NCBI GenBank assembly: GCA_017948555.1
Contig: JAFMYY010000023.1
Span: forward strand, 1-64,000
From: Cesiribacteraceae bacterium YIM B00369
GTDB taxonomy: Bacteria > Bacteroidota > Bacteroidia > Cytophagales > Cyclobacteriaceae
Direction of reading: 5' to 3'
Length of the DNA: 64,000 nt
The notes beneath the pieces were generated by a model. That model had not been told where the DNA came from. It saw only the letters and a list, made by a program, of their open reading frames with translations, and did no database searches. This document shows positions 1 through 8,626 of the stretch, in pieces (positions within the stretch are counted from its first letter, which is position 1; each line of letters begins with the position of its first letter). The position numbers and the translations under genes are program-made.

Positions 1-39
1 TGATACCTTAGGTACCAGATGCGCATACCGAGCGCACAC

Positions 40-170
40 AAAACAAACAGGTTATTGGGCATAGACTTGTTAATTCAGGTTTTACAGCCATTTACAAACT
101 AAACAGCAACCGGAAATTGAGGTGCCATTTAATGCCCAACACCCAGTTTGCAGGCCGTTACCCATCGTTC
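40..170. repeat. Imperfectly palindromic repeat, copy A (attC-like)
   Basis: A block of about 120 bp shares long matching stretches with a second block at about 792-920, for example ACAGCCATTTA and TTATTGGGCAT in both. Its ends can pair: TTGGGCAT (55-62) with ATGCCCAA (132-139), and CAAAC (44-48) with GTTTG (146-150), leaving an unpaired interval between the two stems. This two-box fold is the general layout of integron attC sites such as the Vibrio cholerae repeats, but an exact core-site consensus is not clear. It sits just upstream of the antitoxin gene. Confidence 0.6.
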
Positions 171-235
171 AAAAAGCAGTATAGATAGCACAAATGGGGC
201 TGAAAATTCGTTATATAAAAAAATAAGATGATATA

Positions 236-463
236 ATGACAAGAGAAAAATTAATAGAAAAAACGATAGATAGCCTCTCAAAGCTTCCTGACCAAAAATT
301 GAAAGAAGTGTCAGATTTTGCAGAATTCCTCTTAAGCAAGATTGAGGACAGAGATTTGACTGAAGGAATTCAACAGTTAGCAGCGGATTCTAAATCTTTC
401 AAATTCCTGGAGGACGAGGAAGACCTATATTCCGCATCGGACTTGAAAGAGAGCTACAAATGA
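236..463 (+). CDS. Small antitoxin-like protein, partner of a PemK/MazF-type toxin
   Basis: A 75-residue acidic, helical protein. The middle (about residues 15-35) has the K-L-P-x-x-K-L-K-E-V-x-D-F-A-E-F-L pattern of small DUF2281-like antitoxins, which typically bind DNA or toxin with a short N-terminal domain and use a charged C-terminal tail to block the toxin. The stop codon overlaps the ATG of the next reading frame (ATGA at 460-463), the coupling usual in toxin-antitoxin operons. The pair lies between two copies of a palindromic repeat, suggesting a cassette. The antitoxin is intact while its toxin is frameshifted. The family assignment rests on pattern only, so function is inferred mainly from the neighbour. 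Confidence 0.6.
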   Translation: MTREKLIEKTIDSLSKLPDQKLKEVSDFAEFLLSKIEDRDLTEGIQQLAADSKSFKFLEDEEDLYSASDLKESYK

Positions 464-778
464 AAAAGGGAGACATTGTTCTAATTCCTTTTCTTTTACA
501 GATTTAACCGGAACTAAAAACAGACCTGTCTTAATATTAATTAATTCTGATGAGGACATTATTTTTTCGTTTATTACTACTCAGCTAAAGTGGCAGGAAA
601 AGTTCATGTAAGACTGAAGCCATCTGGAGAAAGTGGACTCAAAAAGACTTCACTGATTCGGTTGGCGAAAATTACGACCATAGATAAAGAGCTGGTGATT
701 GGAAAGCCGGGACAATTGACAGGCTCAGAAATGGAAGATGTCAACTGTGGATTAATTGACCTTCCCGACCTAAAATAA
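460..778 (+). pseudogene. PemK/MazF-type endoribonuclease toxin, broken by two frameshifts
   Basis: The frame opened at 460 starts MKKGDIVLIPF and stops after 15 codons. One extra T near 490-492 would continue it as FSFTDLTGTKNRPVLILIN and onward to FITTQLKWQEKF. That frame stops at about 603. A second one-base correction near 598-602 joins it to the frame that ends at 778 with KPSGESGLKKTSLIRLAKI. The reconstructed protein of about 106 residues has the layout of PemK/MazF toxins, which cleave mRNA: the N-terminal GDIVLIPFPF-like strand, the NRPVLIL strand and the SLIRL segment. Both defects are one missing base, the first in a T run. They could be true decay or assembly errors. The intact antitoxin upstream overlaps its start. 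Confidence 0.7.
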
Positions 779-791
779 AAGACACACGCCA

Positions 792-920
792 CAATCCAAC
801 AAACAGCTTATTGGGCATTCTCTGGTAATGCTGCCTCCACAGCCATTTATGAACTCCACAGCAGGTGGATATGATTTCTCCAATAAATAAGCCCCCCAAC
901 CGGTTTGCTAACCATTCCTT
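792..920. repeat. Imperfectly palindromic repeat, copy B (attC-like)
   Basis: The second copy of the repeat at 40-170, in the same orientation, begins about 15 bp after the toxin stop codon. It contains AACAAACAGCTTATTGGGC at its left end and GCCCCCCAACCGGTTTGC at its right end, which are imperfectly complementary. ATCCAAC at the left edge fits the RYYYAAC half-site of attC elements. A repeat directly after a gene's stop codon, and another just before the gene, is the order seen in integron cassettes. No integrase gene is visible in the window. Confidence 0.6.
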
Positions 921-934
921 TCTCAAAAAAAACG

Positions 935-1045
935 ATGAAAAGAAAATATTCTGATACAATCGAAATTAGTCTGGAGGACATTGAGTTAATCATGGGGGAC
1001 AGCTTTCCCTTTTTTTCTGCGAGCCTGAATAACTGCTCTGTTTGA
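935..1045 (+). CDS. Possible 36-residue ORF after repeat copy B
   Basis: An ATG at 935, right after repeat copy B, opens a frame of 36 codons beginning MKRKYSDTIEISLEDIELIM and ending at TGA 1043-1045. Position relative to the repeat is like that of the antitoxin gene relative to copy A, so it may be a truncated cassette gene. I recognise no family. It may equally be a chance frame. Confidence 0.2.
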   Translation: MKRKYSDTIEISLEDIELIMGDSFPFFSASLNNCSV

Positions 1046-1218
1046 GGGTGATCAGGCTGTGATTTTTTTATGTTGATAAGTTTGTATATTTTTAAGCTGC
1101 AAAGGGAATATTATTTTAAAGTATGTTTCCGGTTTTTCTCCTGTAAGGCAGGCGAAAACAAATTAAAAAATAACAGCGCCTTTTTTTGCTGTTAATAATT
1201 TTGTAGCTGTTTATTTAT

Positions 1219-3519
1219 ATGACTTCATTTAGCAATACAGGCAATTTTCAGGAGAGGGGGAGTTATTTCACAGCGGGGGAATCTGTAAACCTGAACAACT
1301 GCGATAAAGAGCCTATTCATATTCCCGGCAGCATTCAGCCGCATGGAGTGTTAATAGGATTTTCTGCAGAAGGGGAAGTGCTGTATAAAAGTGCTAACCT
1401 GGAGGATTTTTTTGGTGAAACAGTATCCCTTCAAAGGGAATGCCATCTCCGGGAAATAATAGGAGAGGAGGCCGCTGCCGTTGTTATTGAGAAACGGAAG
1501 AATTCAGGCGGTAAGAAGTATTTTCCTCTTGAAATTTCACAGAAAGACGGAACAGTTCAGCTTTTCGATGCTCAGCTGCACCTTCATAATGCGGTTTATA
1601 TATTAGAATTAGAGCCAGTTAAAGGAAAAGGTACTGCGGTAGACCTTGATTATTTTAATGAAAGCATGCAGCATTTGCAGGAGGCAGTATCGCCTGAAGA
1701 ACTTGCAAACATTGTGGCGCAGAAAATCAGGCAGTTAACCGGCTTTGGCCGTGTAATGGTGTACAGGTTTAACGAAGATGGCAGTGGAGTGGTGTTTGCC
1801 GAAGAAAAAGAGGAGGATATGGATCCTTTTCTGGGGCTTTGGTATCCTGCCACTGATATACCACAGCAGGCACGGAAATTATACCTGCAGAATCCGCTCA
1901 GGATTATTCCTGATGTACATTACACCCCTTCTGAAATTAAATCAGTTCCTGAAAATGGTCCTGAACGCCCGTCGCCCGATCTTTCTTTTGCCAGCCTGAG
2001 GAGTGTGTCGCCAATCCATATTCAATATCTGAAGAATATGGAAGTAGGTGCATCTATGTCGGTATCCATTATACAAAAGAACCGTTTGTGGGGCTTGATT
2101 GCCTGCCACCATCCTGTAGCCCGCCACATATCATATCCATACAGGCAGCTGTGCGAGCTTCTTGCCAGGGCATTTGCCATGGTTTTGGGCGAGAAGGAGG
2201 AGGCTCTACAGTGGCAGTACAGCCAGCAGGTGCAGGAAGTGAAAAAAGCTTTATTTCAGAATATTTCCAAAGCAGAAAATTTTACAGATGGCCTGCATAA
2301 CGGAACACCTACTGTAATGGACCTTATCAGGTGTGGGGGTTGTGTGGTGAGCTTTGGCGAAGGATATACTTCATTGGGAATAACTCCGCCTAAAGAGGAG
2401 GTACTGGCCCTTATTGACTGGCTGCAAAAGAATATTCAGGAAGAAGTGTTTTCCTCCCGGGAGCTTCCGGACCTTTATCCGGAAGGTGAGAAGTTTTCTG
2501 ATACAGGGAGTGGTATACTTGCCATAGCCATTTCGCAGGTTCAGAAGGAATACATAATATGGTTCAGACCTGAGGTGGTACATACAGTTACCTGGGCCGG
2601 AAGGCAGGAAAAGAACATTGTTGAAGCAGGTGACGAGCAGCTTTCGCCAAGGAATTCCTTTGAAGCATGGGCGGAACTTGTCAGGAACAAGTCCGAAAAA
2701 TGGTTAGCTGTTGAACTGGAGGCAGCCAAAGACCTGAGAGGCCTCATTGTGGATATTGTATTACGCATGTCAGGGCAGCTTAAGCTTAGAGCAGATATCC
2801 TGTCCCGCCTGAATGAGGAGATGAATTCCAGCAAAAGTGAAATGGACTCTTTTGCCTATATTGCTTCGCATGACCTGAAAGAGCCTGTGCGGGGCATTCA
2901 AACCTATGCCAGTTTTGTGCTTGAGGATTATGGCGCCGTTTTAGACGAGGAAGGAAAAGCAAAGTTAAAAACCCTGATCCGACTGAGTAGCCGTACCCAG
3001 CAACTGGTGGATTCCCTGCTTCAGTTTTCCCGCATGGGGCGTATGGAACTTAACCCTTCCGATACAGATCTTAATGCACTTTTGCCTGATGTAGTGGATA
3101 TCTTCAGGCCCCGCTTTACCACAGAACGAATTTCGCTGGAAATTCAGAATGGCGTATGGCCAACCGTCAGCTGTGATGAGCTGCGGATCAGTGAAGTGTT
3201 CATGAATTTAATATCCAACGCCATTAAATATAATAGTAAAGAAGAGAAGCGGATTACAATAGGCTTCCGAAGAGCCGGGGAAGATGAAAAATCACCCTCC
3301 GGGTACGTTTTCTTTGTTCAGGATAATGGTATTGGTATCAATCCTAAGTTTCATAAAGAGATTTTTACTATCTTCAGAAGGTTAAATGCCCGTGATGCTT
3401 ATGGAGGAGGTACGGGAGCAGGTTTAACAATTACTAAAAAAATTATAGAAAGGCATGGAGGGCGAATCTGGTTAAATTCTGAGTTGGACCGGGGAAGCTG
3501 TTTTTACTTTACCTTTTAA
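1219..3519 (+). CDS. bphP: Bacteriophytochrome sensor histidine kinase
   Basis: A 766-residue cytoplasmic red/far-red light sensor. The N-terminal PAS domain (about 25-135) carries Cys28 just before PIHIPGSIQPHG, the position of the bilin-linking cysteine in bacteriophytochromes. The GAF domain (about 150-315) has PATDIP (210-215), SPIHIQYL and the CHHP motif near 296. A PHY domain follows (about 325-510). The kinase half has His551 in the H-box (ASHDLKEP), an N-box NAIKYN, G-boxes DNGIGI and GGGTGAGL. All features expected for biliverdin binding and autophosphorylation are present. No heme oxygenase gene, needed to make biliverdin, lies in this window. The REC-SpoIIE protein 148 bp downstream on the same strand is the probable partner. 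A short hairpin (TAACAGC/GCTGTTA, 1171-1194) and a TAATTTTG element (1196-1203) precede the start. Confidence 0.95.
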   Translation: MTSFSNTGNFQERGSYFTAGESVNLNNCDKEPIHIPGSIQPHGVLIGFSAEGEVLYKSANLEDFFGETVSLQRECHLREIIGEEAAAVVIEKRKNSGGKKYFPLEISQKDGTVQLFDAQLHLHNAVYILELEPVKGKGTAVDLDYFNESMQHLQEAVSPEELANIVAQKIRQLTGFGRVMVYRFNEDGSGVVFAEEKEEDMDPFLGLWYPATDIPQQARKLYLQNPLRIIPDVHYTPSEIKSVPENGPERPSPDLSFASLRSVSPIHIQYLKNMEVGASMSVSIIQKNRLWGLIACHHPVARHISYPYRQLCELLARAFAMVLGEKEEALQWQYSQQVQEVKKALFQNISKAENFTDGLHNGTPTVMDLIRCGGCVVSFGEGYTSLGITPPKEEVLALIDWLQKNIQEEVFSSRELPDLYPEGEKFSDTGSGILAIAISQVQKEYIIWFRPEVVHTVTWAGRQEKNIVEAGDEQLSPRNSFEAWAELVRNKSEKWLAVELEAAKDLRGLIVDIVLRMSGQLKLRADILSRLNEEMNSSKSEMDSFAYIASHDLKEPVRGIQTYASFVLEDYGAVLDEEGKAKLKTLIRLSSRTQQLVDSLLQFSRMGRMELNPSDTDLNALLPDVVDIFRPRFTTERISLEIQNGVWPTVSCDELRISEVFMNLISNAIKYNSKEEKRITIGFRRAGEDEKSPSGYVFFVQDNGIGINPKFHKEIFTIFRRLNARDAYGGGTGAGLTITKKIIERHGGRIWLNSELDRGSCFYFTF

Positions 3520-3667
3520 ATACTTTTTCTACAAAAGGATTCTCTATTTGAAAGGACCTTTGTAATATTATGTCCGGATTCAGGAACTAATGACAGCCAA
3601 ATTTTTCAGGCACTTTTTCCGGCTCAATATACCGGAACTCTTAATCCGGAAATACTTTTAACTGACA

Positions 3668-4945
3668 ATGAAGCAATCTGGTAAAAAACAAATTCTTATA
3701 ATTGACGATAATCCGGAAGACAGGGATATTATAAGAAGATATCTGCAGAAGGGAAATTTACAGGAGAACTTTCCGTACGAATTGCTGGAGGCCTCTACCC
3801 TGGAGGAGGGCTTTTCCATAATGGATAAAGAGTCTCCTGACTGTATTTTGCTGGATTATGTGCTTCCTGATGCTAATGGCATTGATGCACTGAAAGTGTT
3901 CCGCAGGAAGTACCACAGAACAATGTGTGTAATTTTGCTTACAGGCTCAGGCAACGAAGAAATAGTGGTTCAGGCGTTCCGGAGTGGGGTAATGGATTAT
4001 CTGCAGAAGGGGCGGTTTATGCCGTCTGAAATCTGCCACGCCATAGATGTTGCCATTCATCGCAGAGAGATCAGGGAAGAACTGAAGCAAAAGCGCTATG
4101 AGCTGAAGAAGAGTAACGAAAGCCTTAAAGAGGCTAACCAGTTATTGCGGGAAAGGCAGCAGGAGCTCATCAGAATGCAGCTGAAAACCTCCATAGAGAT
4201 GGTGGATATTGAAAAGGAAAGCCAGCGGAAAAGCCAGGAACTGGAAGATGCCAAGCAGCTGCAGTTTTCGATGCTCCCCCACGTGCCACCACAATTACCT
4301 AACCTGGATATGGCCATGTTCATGAAAACATGCGTTGAGGTAGGTGGGGACTACTACGATTATAAAGTTGATGCTGATAACAACCTGACCGTTATTATAG
4401 GAGATGCCACCGGCCACGGCGTACGTGCCGGTATTGTGGTGGCTACGGTAAAAAGCTATTTCCATACCCTGGGGCACGACCTTTCCCCTGCCGAAATGAT
4501 TGCCAGAATAGGTGAGGGAATCCGCAGCCTGCAGGTACGTAATATGTATATGGGATTAACCATTTGGAGAATAAAGGGTGATAAAATGACTGTTGCCTCC
4601 TCCGGAATGCCTCCACTGTTATTTTACAGAAAAGAAACGGGAGAGGTGGAAGAGATCATGATAAAAGGCCTGTTCCTGGGCTCTTCCCTGCAGACCAAGG
4701 CAGGAATGAAAGAACTGACGGTAAAACCCGGCGATGTGTTGCTGGCCATGTCGGACGGGCTCCCTGAATTATTTAACAAAGAAAAAGAAATGCTGGATTA
4801 CCCGAGGATAAAGGACCGTTTCGCTGAGGTGGTAAATGATCCTGCTGAAAACATTGTGCGGAAAATGGAGGAATTAAGCCGGGAGTGGGTGAAAGGGGAG
4901 GAGATAAATGATGATATTGCAATCATTGCTGTCAAGACTATTTAA
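3668..4945 (+). CDS. Response regulator with SpoIIE/RsbU-type PP2C phosphatase output
   Basis: A 425-residue protein. The N-terminal receiver domain (about 7-120) has the acidic pair D13/D14, phosphoacceptor D63 in LLDYVLPD, T92 and K114. A charged coiled coil (about 130-200) links it to a SpoIIE-type serine phosphatase (about 200-425) with GGDYYD (226-231), GDATGHG (245-251) and DDIAIIAV near the C-terminus, the metal-binding motifs of the family. Family members dephosphorylate anti-sigma-factor antagonists and so release alternative sigma factors or other partners. Placement directly after the phytochrome kinase suggests that light controls its phosphorylation. No anti-sigma or STAS gene is adjacent, so the target is unknown. 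The gap between the two genes has CCGGATT/AATCCGG inverted elements but no obvious terminator. Confidence 0.92.
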   Translation: MKQSGKKQILIIDDNPEDRDIIRRYLQKGNLQENFPYELLEASTLEEGFSIMDKESPDCILLDYVLPDANGIDALKVFRRKYHRTMCVILLTGSGNEEIVVQAFRSGVMDYLQKGRFMPSEICHAIDVAIHRREIREELKQKRYELKKSNESLKEANQLLRERQQELIRMQLKTSIEMVDIEKESQRKSQELEDAKQLQFSMLPHVPPQLPNLDMAMFMKTCVEVGGDYYDYKVDADNNLTVIIGDATGHGVRAGIVVATVKSYFHTLGHDLSPAEMIARIGEGIRSLQVRNMYMGLTIWRIKGDKMTVASSGMPPLLFYRKETGEVEEIMIKGLFLGSSLQTKAGMKELTVKPGDVLLAMSDGLPELFNKEKEMLDYPRIKDRFAEVVNDPAENIVRKMEELSREWVKGEEINDDIAIIAVKTI

Positions 4946-5103
4946 GCGGGGCAGGTTTTAAAGGATAAACTTTAATTTTTTCGCTTTTTTAATTTTACCT
5001 GTTTCTCCATAAAGTGCAGATATTCAGTAATTAACCGAAACAAGAAGAGGGGGTTGGGGAGTTAGGTATAAGGGAATACAAAGAATTAGGAAACTTTTTG
5101 TCT

Positions 5104-5111
5104 TATATTTG
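5104..5111 (+). promoter_or_regulatory. Candidate -7 element for trxA
   Basis: TATATTTG fits the Bacteroidota -7 consensus TAnnTTTG. It lies about 42 bp before the preferred trxA ATG. No TTG is present at the usual 19-bp spacing upstream, so only half of the promoter is supported. The same TTATATTTGTG string recurs upstream of the DUF3109 gene (23817-23827). Confidence 0.5.
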
Positions 5112-5152
5112 TGTCCGGTACTTAATCAATGTCACTATTAAATTTTTATAAC

Positions 5153-5476
5153 ATGGCAAAAGCAATAGAAATTACAGACGCTAACTTCAACGAAGTTATC
5201 AATTCAGATAAACCGGTATTAGTGGATTTTTGGGCAGAATGGTGCGGGCCTTGTAAAATGATTGGTCCGGTAGTGGAAGAACTTGCCGGTGAATACGATG
5301 GCAAAGCAGTGGTAGGAAAGATAGATGTGGATTCAAATCCTGAAGTTTCAGCTAAATTTGGTATCCGCAGCATTCCAACCCTCCTGGTATTCAAAAACGG
5401 AGAAATTGTAGATAAGCAGGTTGGTGCCGTATCTAAAAATGTACTTGCTCAGAAGCTTGATGCCCAGCTGGCATAA
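5153..5476 (+). CDS. trxA: Thioredoxin
   Basis: A 107-residue thioredoxin, the usual size for the family, with the redox motif WCGPC and the cis-proline loop IPTLLVF. It reduces disulfides in cytoplasmic proteins using electrons from thioredoxin reductase. I chose the ATG at 5153 (MAKAIEITDANF) over the in-frame ATG at 5129. Thioredoxins usually begin here, the AT-rich leader typical of this phylum precedes it, and the upstream start would leave only a ~10-nt leader after the candidate -7 element at 5104. A strong terminator follows. The gene appears monocistronic. Confidence 0.95.
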   Translation: MAKAIEITDANFNEVINSDKPVLVDFWAEWCGPCKMIGPVVEELAGEYDGKAVVGKIDVDSNPEVSAKFGIRSIPTLLVFKNGEIVDKQVGAVSKNVLAQKLDAQLA

Positions 5477-5575
5477 TAGTTATAAGTATTCAGTACCCGG
5501 TATCAGGACAGGAGCCATATGCCTGTACAAAGCAACATAGCCGGAAATTTCGGATCGTTGCAAAAAAAAAACATT

Positions 5576-5611
5576 AAAAAAGCGGTGAGAGTTAATTCTC
5601 ACCGCTTTTTT
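5576..5611. terminator. Bidirectional terminator between trxA and the GDPD gene
   Basis: The sequence AAAAAAGCGGTGAGA (5576-5590), a 6-nt loop, and its exact complement ending in TTTTTT (5597-5611) form a 15-bp hairpin. It can terminate trxA on the plus strand and the converging GDPD gene on the minus strand. Confidence 0.85.
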
Positions 5612-5684
5612 ATTTATCCTTTTCCTTTACGTTTTTAAGTTGCACCGGATGGCAGGAAAAAGAAAGCTGTTTATTCAGGCAGCT

Positions 5685-8453
5685 TTACAGCTTTATTAAT
5701 TTCAGAGTTTTCATTTTTTCTTTGGTCTTAAGCTTACAGGCATACATCCCTGTACTTACCTGCCGGCCATTGCTGTCGGTACCATCCCACTCAAAAGAAT
5801 GAGCTCCTCCTGCCAGACTGCCGCTGTGGATTGTTTTAATTTTCTCACCATCTTCCGAATAAATGCTGATTTCCACTTCCTGCTCTAAGGGGTTGATAAC
5901 AGGTATTATAGTGAAGGAGGTAAACGGATTAGGGTAGTTCTGGTAAAACTCAATCAGCTGTTTTAATTTTTCTTCCAGCTGAGCTCTTTTTCCTGCAATA
6001 CCCAGCGGCTGGTCTAACTGAATTGTAATAAATTCATTATCGTCAGGCAAGCCAGCGCCCACATGGCGGCCAATGCTGAATGGATAATTATTGTCATTCA
6101 TCACTGCAATTTTATTCCTGCTCAGCACTACCACGCTTTCAATGGTTACAAATGGAAAGCCAAAATCCTCGCCTATGCCTACATCACCGCTCATTCCGTT
6201 CCTGCTGATTCCATAAGGGTCCTTAATTTTCAGCAGGTCCACAGCAAGCCATTTCTCTACCGCTTCGTCATCACCGTTCAGTTCAATTTCATAGATCTTT
6301 TTGTGGCCATCCATATCTCCCTGGGAGCCATCTCTTTCAATAATAAGACCTCTTTCTGCGCTGAACATAACAAAGTCGCCAATAGCAGATCCTTTTGGTT
6401 CAAGCTCATAGCGGTATCTTTTGCCTGTATAAGCCTTGTCCTGCAGGTCAAATTCGTGGATCAGGAGATAACTGCCCTCTGCTCCTACAAGAGGTTTTTC
6501 CAGTAGCGGCAATAACTTCTTTCCATCTGCGGAAAGCGCCATTCCTTCGAAGCCACCGCTGCCGGGAACTCTGAACGGAACCTGTTGGGTTGTCTGGCGA
6601 TATGGCCAGTACAATCCTGCCAGCCATGGGGTATTTGCTCCATTCTGGTCCTGCAGGTTGGTGCCATCGCTGCTGTTGCCTGTTTTAGGGAAATCGCCGA
6701 AGAGGTAAGCTGTTCTTATAGCAGGATTCTGCTCCTGAACTAAAATAAGCGTCCGGAAGTCGAAGCTTTGCACATCAGCCCTTTGCTCCATGCCATACTT
6801 TTTTATTTCTTTCAGAACAGCCTGAGCAAATGCCTCAGGGCTTAAAGTACGTTCAGCAAAAACATCTCCCCGCTCATCAGTATCAGTGCGTGGGTTTATC
6901 TTGGTTTCGATATTAAACCTCACCTGCGAGGCGTTTTTCCACCTTTTTGAAGCCTCAGGATGTGTACTGCCCGGCCCTGACTGGTAGTAGGTCACATAAT
7001 AATTCACAAACTCAAACAGCTGATTGAGTGATGGCATGGCATAAGGATGTATTCCTTCTTCAGCAGCGAAAGCTGCGCTGACAGGGGAAAGGGCCAGATC
7101 ATTTGACTGGGCAGGGCGGCCGGACAGAAGTTTATCTGCTATATAGGTCGACTGGATTTCGGCCAGTGTCAGGTCCTTGACCAAAACTTCGTCGCTGTAA
7201 GTATAGGCTGATCCGTCAGCTCTGCGGACTTTAGCCGATTCTATGTGTGGGTCGTGGTTTAAAACAGTTAATCCATCTTTAGTAACTCCAAAATCTGTTT
7301 CCAGTGTGGTCATCAGGTAGTCGAGTGCTGCCTCCATGGCTGGCAGGGTATTTTCAGGACGCAGGTCTCTGGCTCCTCTGTGGCCCTGTGCATCTAATTT
7401 ACTGATGTCGATTAAGCCATCAGGAGTCATAAAATCAGGCTGGCCATCGTTATTGCCATCGAAGTTTTTTACAGCTTCCAGGAGCAGGTCGGGCCGGTCG
7501 GAAATAATACCATCGACACCTAAGTGCATGAGCCTGGTCATTTGCTCAGAGTCGTTTACCGTCCATGCCACAACAGGAAAGCCTGCACTTTGCATCTGGC
7601 GGATGTTAAAAATTTCGCTGGAAGCAGGTGCAAGTCCGGCAGGAGGTGTTTGCCTGCTGGCATCATAAGTAGCAGGATCATTATCGGCCAGGAGAACAAA
7701 CCATGGGCTGAATACAGGAGTCCGGCTGTTTCCATTCTTTTGTGCATGAGCACGAACGGCGTTCATTACGCGCAGGGCACTGATTTCTTCATTATAAGGG
7801 TTTTGAGGTGCGCGTAATTCCTGCCCCGGGTTATCAAAATCAGGCAGGGCAATGGGAGCATCGAGCAGGCGGCCTGCCGAATCGAAATGGAGGAGGAATG
7901 GTCCGAATTCATCGCCAATCCAGTAGGTGCCATCCTTAGCTCTCTGTAAGGATTCAGGATCGAAATCGGCACCGGTTAAAATTCTTTCAGTACTAAAGTG
8001 GTTGGTAATGGAAAAAGGAATTTTGTGGTCAGGATCGCTTAATTCAATAAATCCAAGCACCTCAATTTCGCCGGTACCTTTAGTGCGGGGTTTTAGCTCC
8101 GGACGGATATGATAAATACGCAGGTGGTAGTCTGCCGAGTTTTCAATGCCTCCAAAGCCGTTATCTGAGAGGGCCATATAGGTGCCGTCGCCATTATGGA
8201 TTAGAGCGGAAACTCCCTGTACAGGCTGCTTATTGATAAAAGGAACTTCCTGCCCGTTTATAGGGCCCTCGCCTATATACTTACCTGAAGTTGGGCCGCT
8301 TGCAAAAGTAGCGGCCGGCAATACTGCCCTTCCTGTAAGTTTGTCGCCCCTGTTTAATAACCCTTTTCCGGTTTGGGCAGATAATGTTGTGACGCCCAGC
8401 ATAAAAGCCAGGGCTGTGGTTTTGGTTGTTTTTGATAAAAATTCAGGTTTCAT
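5685..8453 (-). CDS. Secreted phytase-like esterase / glycerophosphodiester phosphodiesterase with T9SS tail
   Basis: The preferred start at 8453 gives 922 residues with a signal peptide (MKPEFLSKTTKTTALAFMLG, cut near AQ). Domain order is unusual. A phytase-like esterase first half (about 40-200, SALIHNGDGTYMALSDNGFG) comes first. Then come a GDPD-type C-terminal strand segment (PVVAWTVNDSEQ to IISDRPDLL, about 285-325), a Ca-loop-like DGNNDGQPD, and a GDPD N-terminal half with His358 in GHRGARDLRPENT and TKDGLTVLNHD. The phytase-like second half (about 620-820, GGFEGMALSADGKKLLPLLE) follows. The end is a FlgD-like type IX sorting tail (QNYPNPFTSFT to the terminal KTLKLIKL). It probably hydrolyses glycerophosphodiesters outside the cytoplasm to recover glycerol-phosphate. 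The upstream ATG at 8516 would put 21 residues before the signal peptide and is unlikely. Confidence 0.9.
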   Translation of the reverse strand: MKPEFLSKTTKTTALAFMLGVTTLSAQTGKGLLNRGDKLTGRAVLPAATFASGPTSGKYIGEGPINGQEVPFINKQPVQGVSALIHNGDGTYMALSDNGFGGIENSADYHLRIYHIRPELKPRTKGTGEIEVLGFIELSDPDHKIPFSITNHFSTERILTGADFDPESLQRAKDGTYWIGDEFGPFLLHFDSAGRLLDAPIALPDFDNPGQELRAPQNPYNEEISALRVMNAVRAHAQKNGNSRTPVFSPWFVLLADNDPATYDASRQTPPAGLAPASSEIFNIRQMQSAGFPVVAWTVNDSEQMTRLMHLGVDGIISDRPDLLLEAVKNFDGNNDGQPDFMTPDGLIDISKLDAQGHRGARDLRPENTLPAMEAALDYLMTTLETDFGVTKDGLTVLNHDPHIESAKVRRADGSAYTYSDEVLVKDLTLAEIQSTYIADKLLSGRPAQSNDLALSPVSAAFAAEEGIHPYAMPSLNQLFEFVNYYVTYYQSGPGSTHPEASKRWKNASQVRFNIETKINPRTDTDERGDVFAERTLSPEAFAQAVLKEIKKYGMEQRADVQSFDFRTLILVQEQNPAIRTAYLFGDFPKTGNSSDGTNLQDQNGANTPWLAGLYWPYRQTTQQVPFRVPGSGGFEGMALSADGKKLLPLLEKPLVGAEGSYLLIHEFDLQDKAYTGKRYRYELEPKGSAIGDFVMFSAERGLIIERDGSQGDMDGHKKIYEIELNGDDEAVEKWLAVDLLKIKDPYGISRNGMSGDVGIGEDFGFPFVTIESVVVLSRNKIAVMNDNNYPFSIGRHVGAGLPDDNEFITIQLDQPLGIAGKRAQLEEKLKQLIEFYQNYPNPFTSFTIIPVINPLEQEVEISIYSEDGEKIKTIHSGSLAGGAHSFEWDGTDSNGRQVSTGMYACKLKTKEKMKTLKLIKL

Positions 8454-8626
8454 ATCCCTTTTGTTGTTTGGTAAAAAGTATCCAAAAATCGCTTTATGGC
8501 AGGGTAGAAACAACAAAAGGCAGTTAAGGAACGGTTAAGTGATTGCTAAGCTTTTGCACCTCCATAACTATAGCTATACCGCATTCATTATGAGGTGCAG
8601 CCATCGGAACAAAAGGAAGAAAAGCC

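Noticed and set aside
460-603. Programmed frameshift as an explanation for the broken toxin
   Set aside because: Two separate shifts would be needed within 110 bp and no standard slippery site plus hairpin is evident; decay or sequence error is simpler.
6063-6506. 147-codon frame opposite the GDPD gene
   Set aside because: It is antisense to conserved coding sequence, with no start signal or motif.
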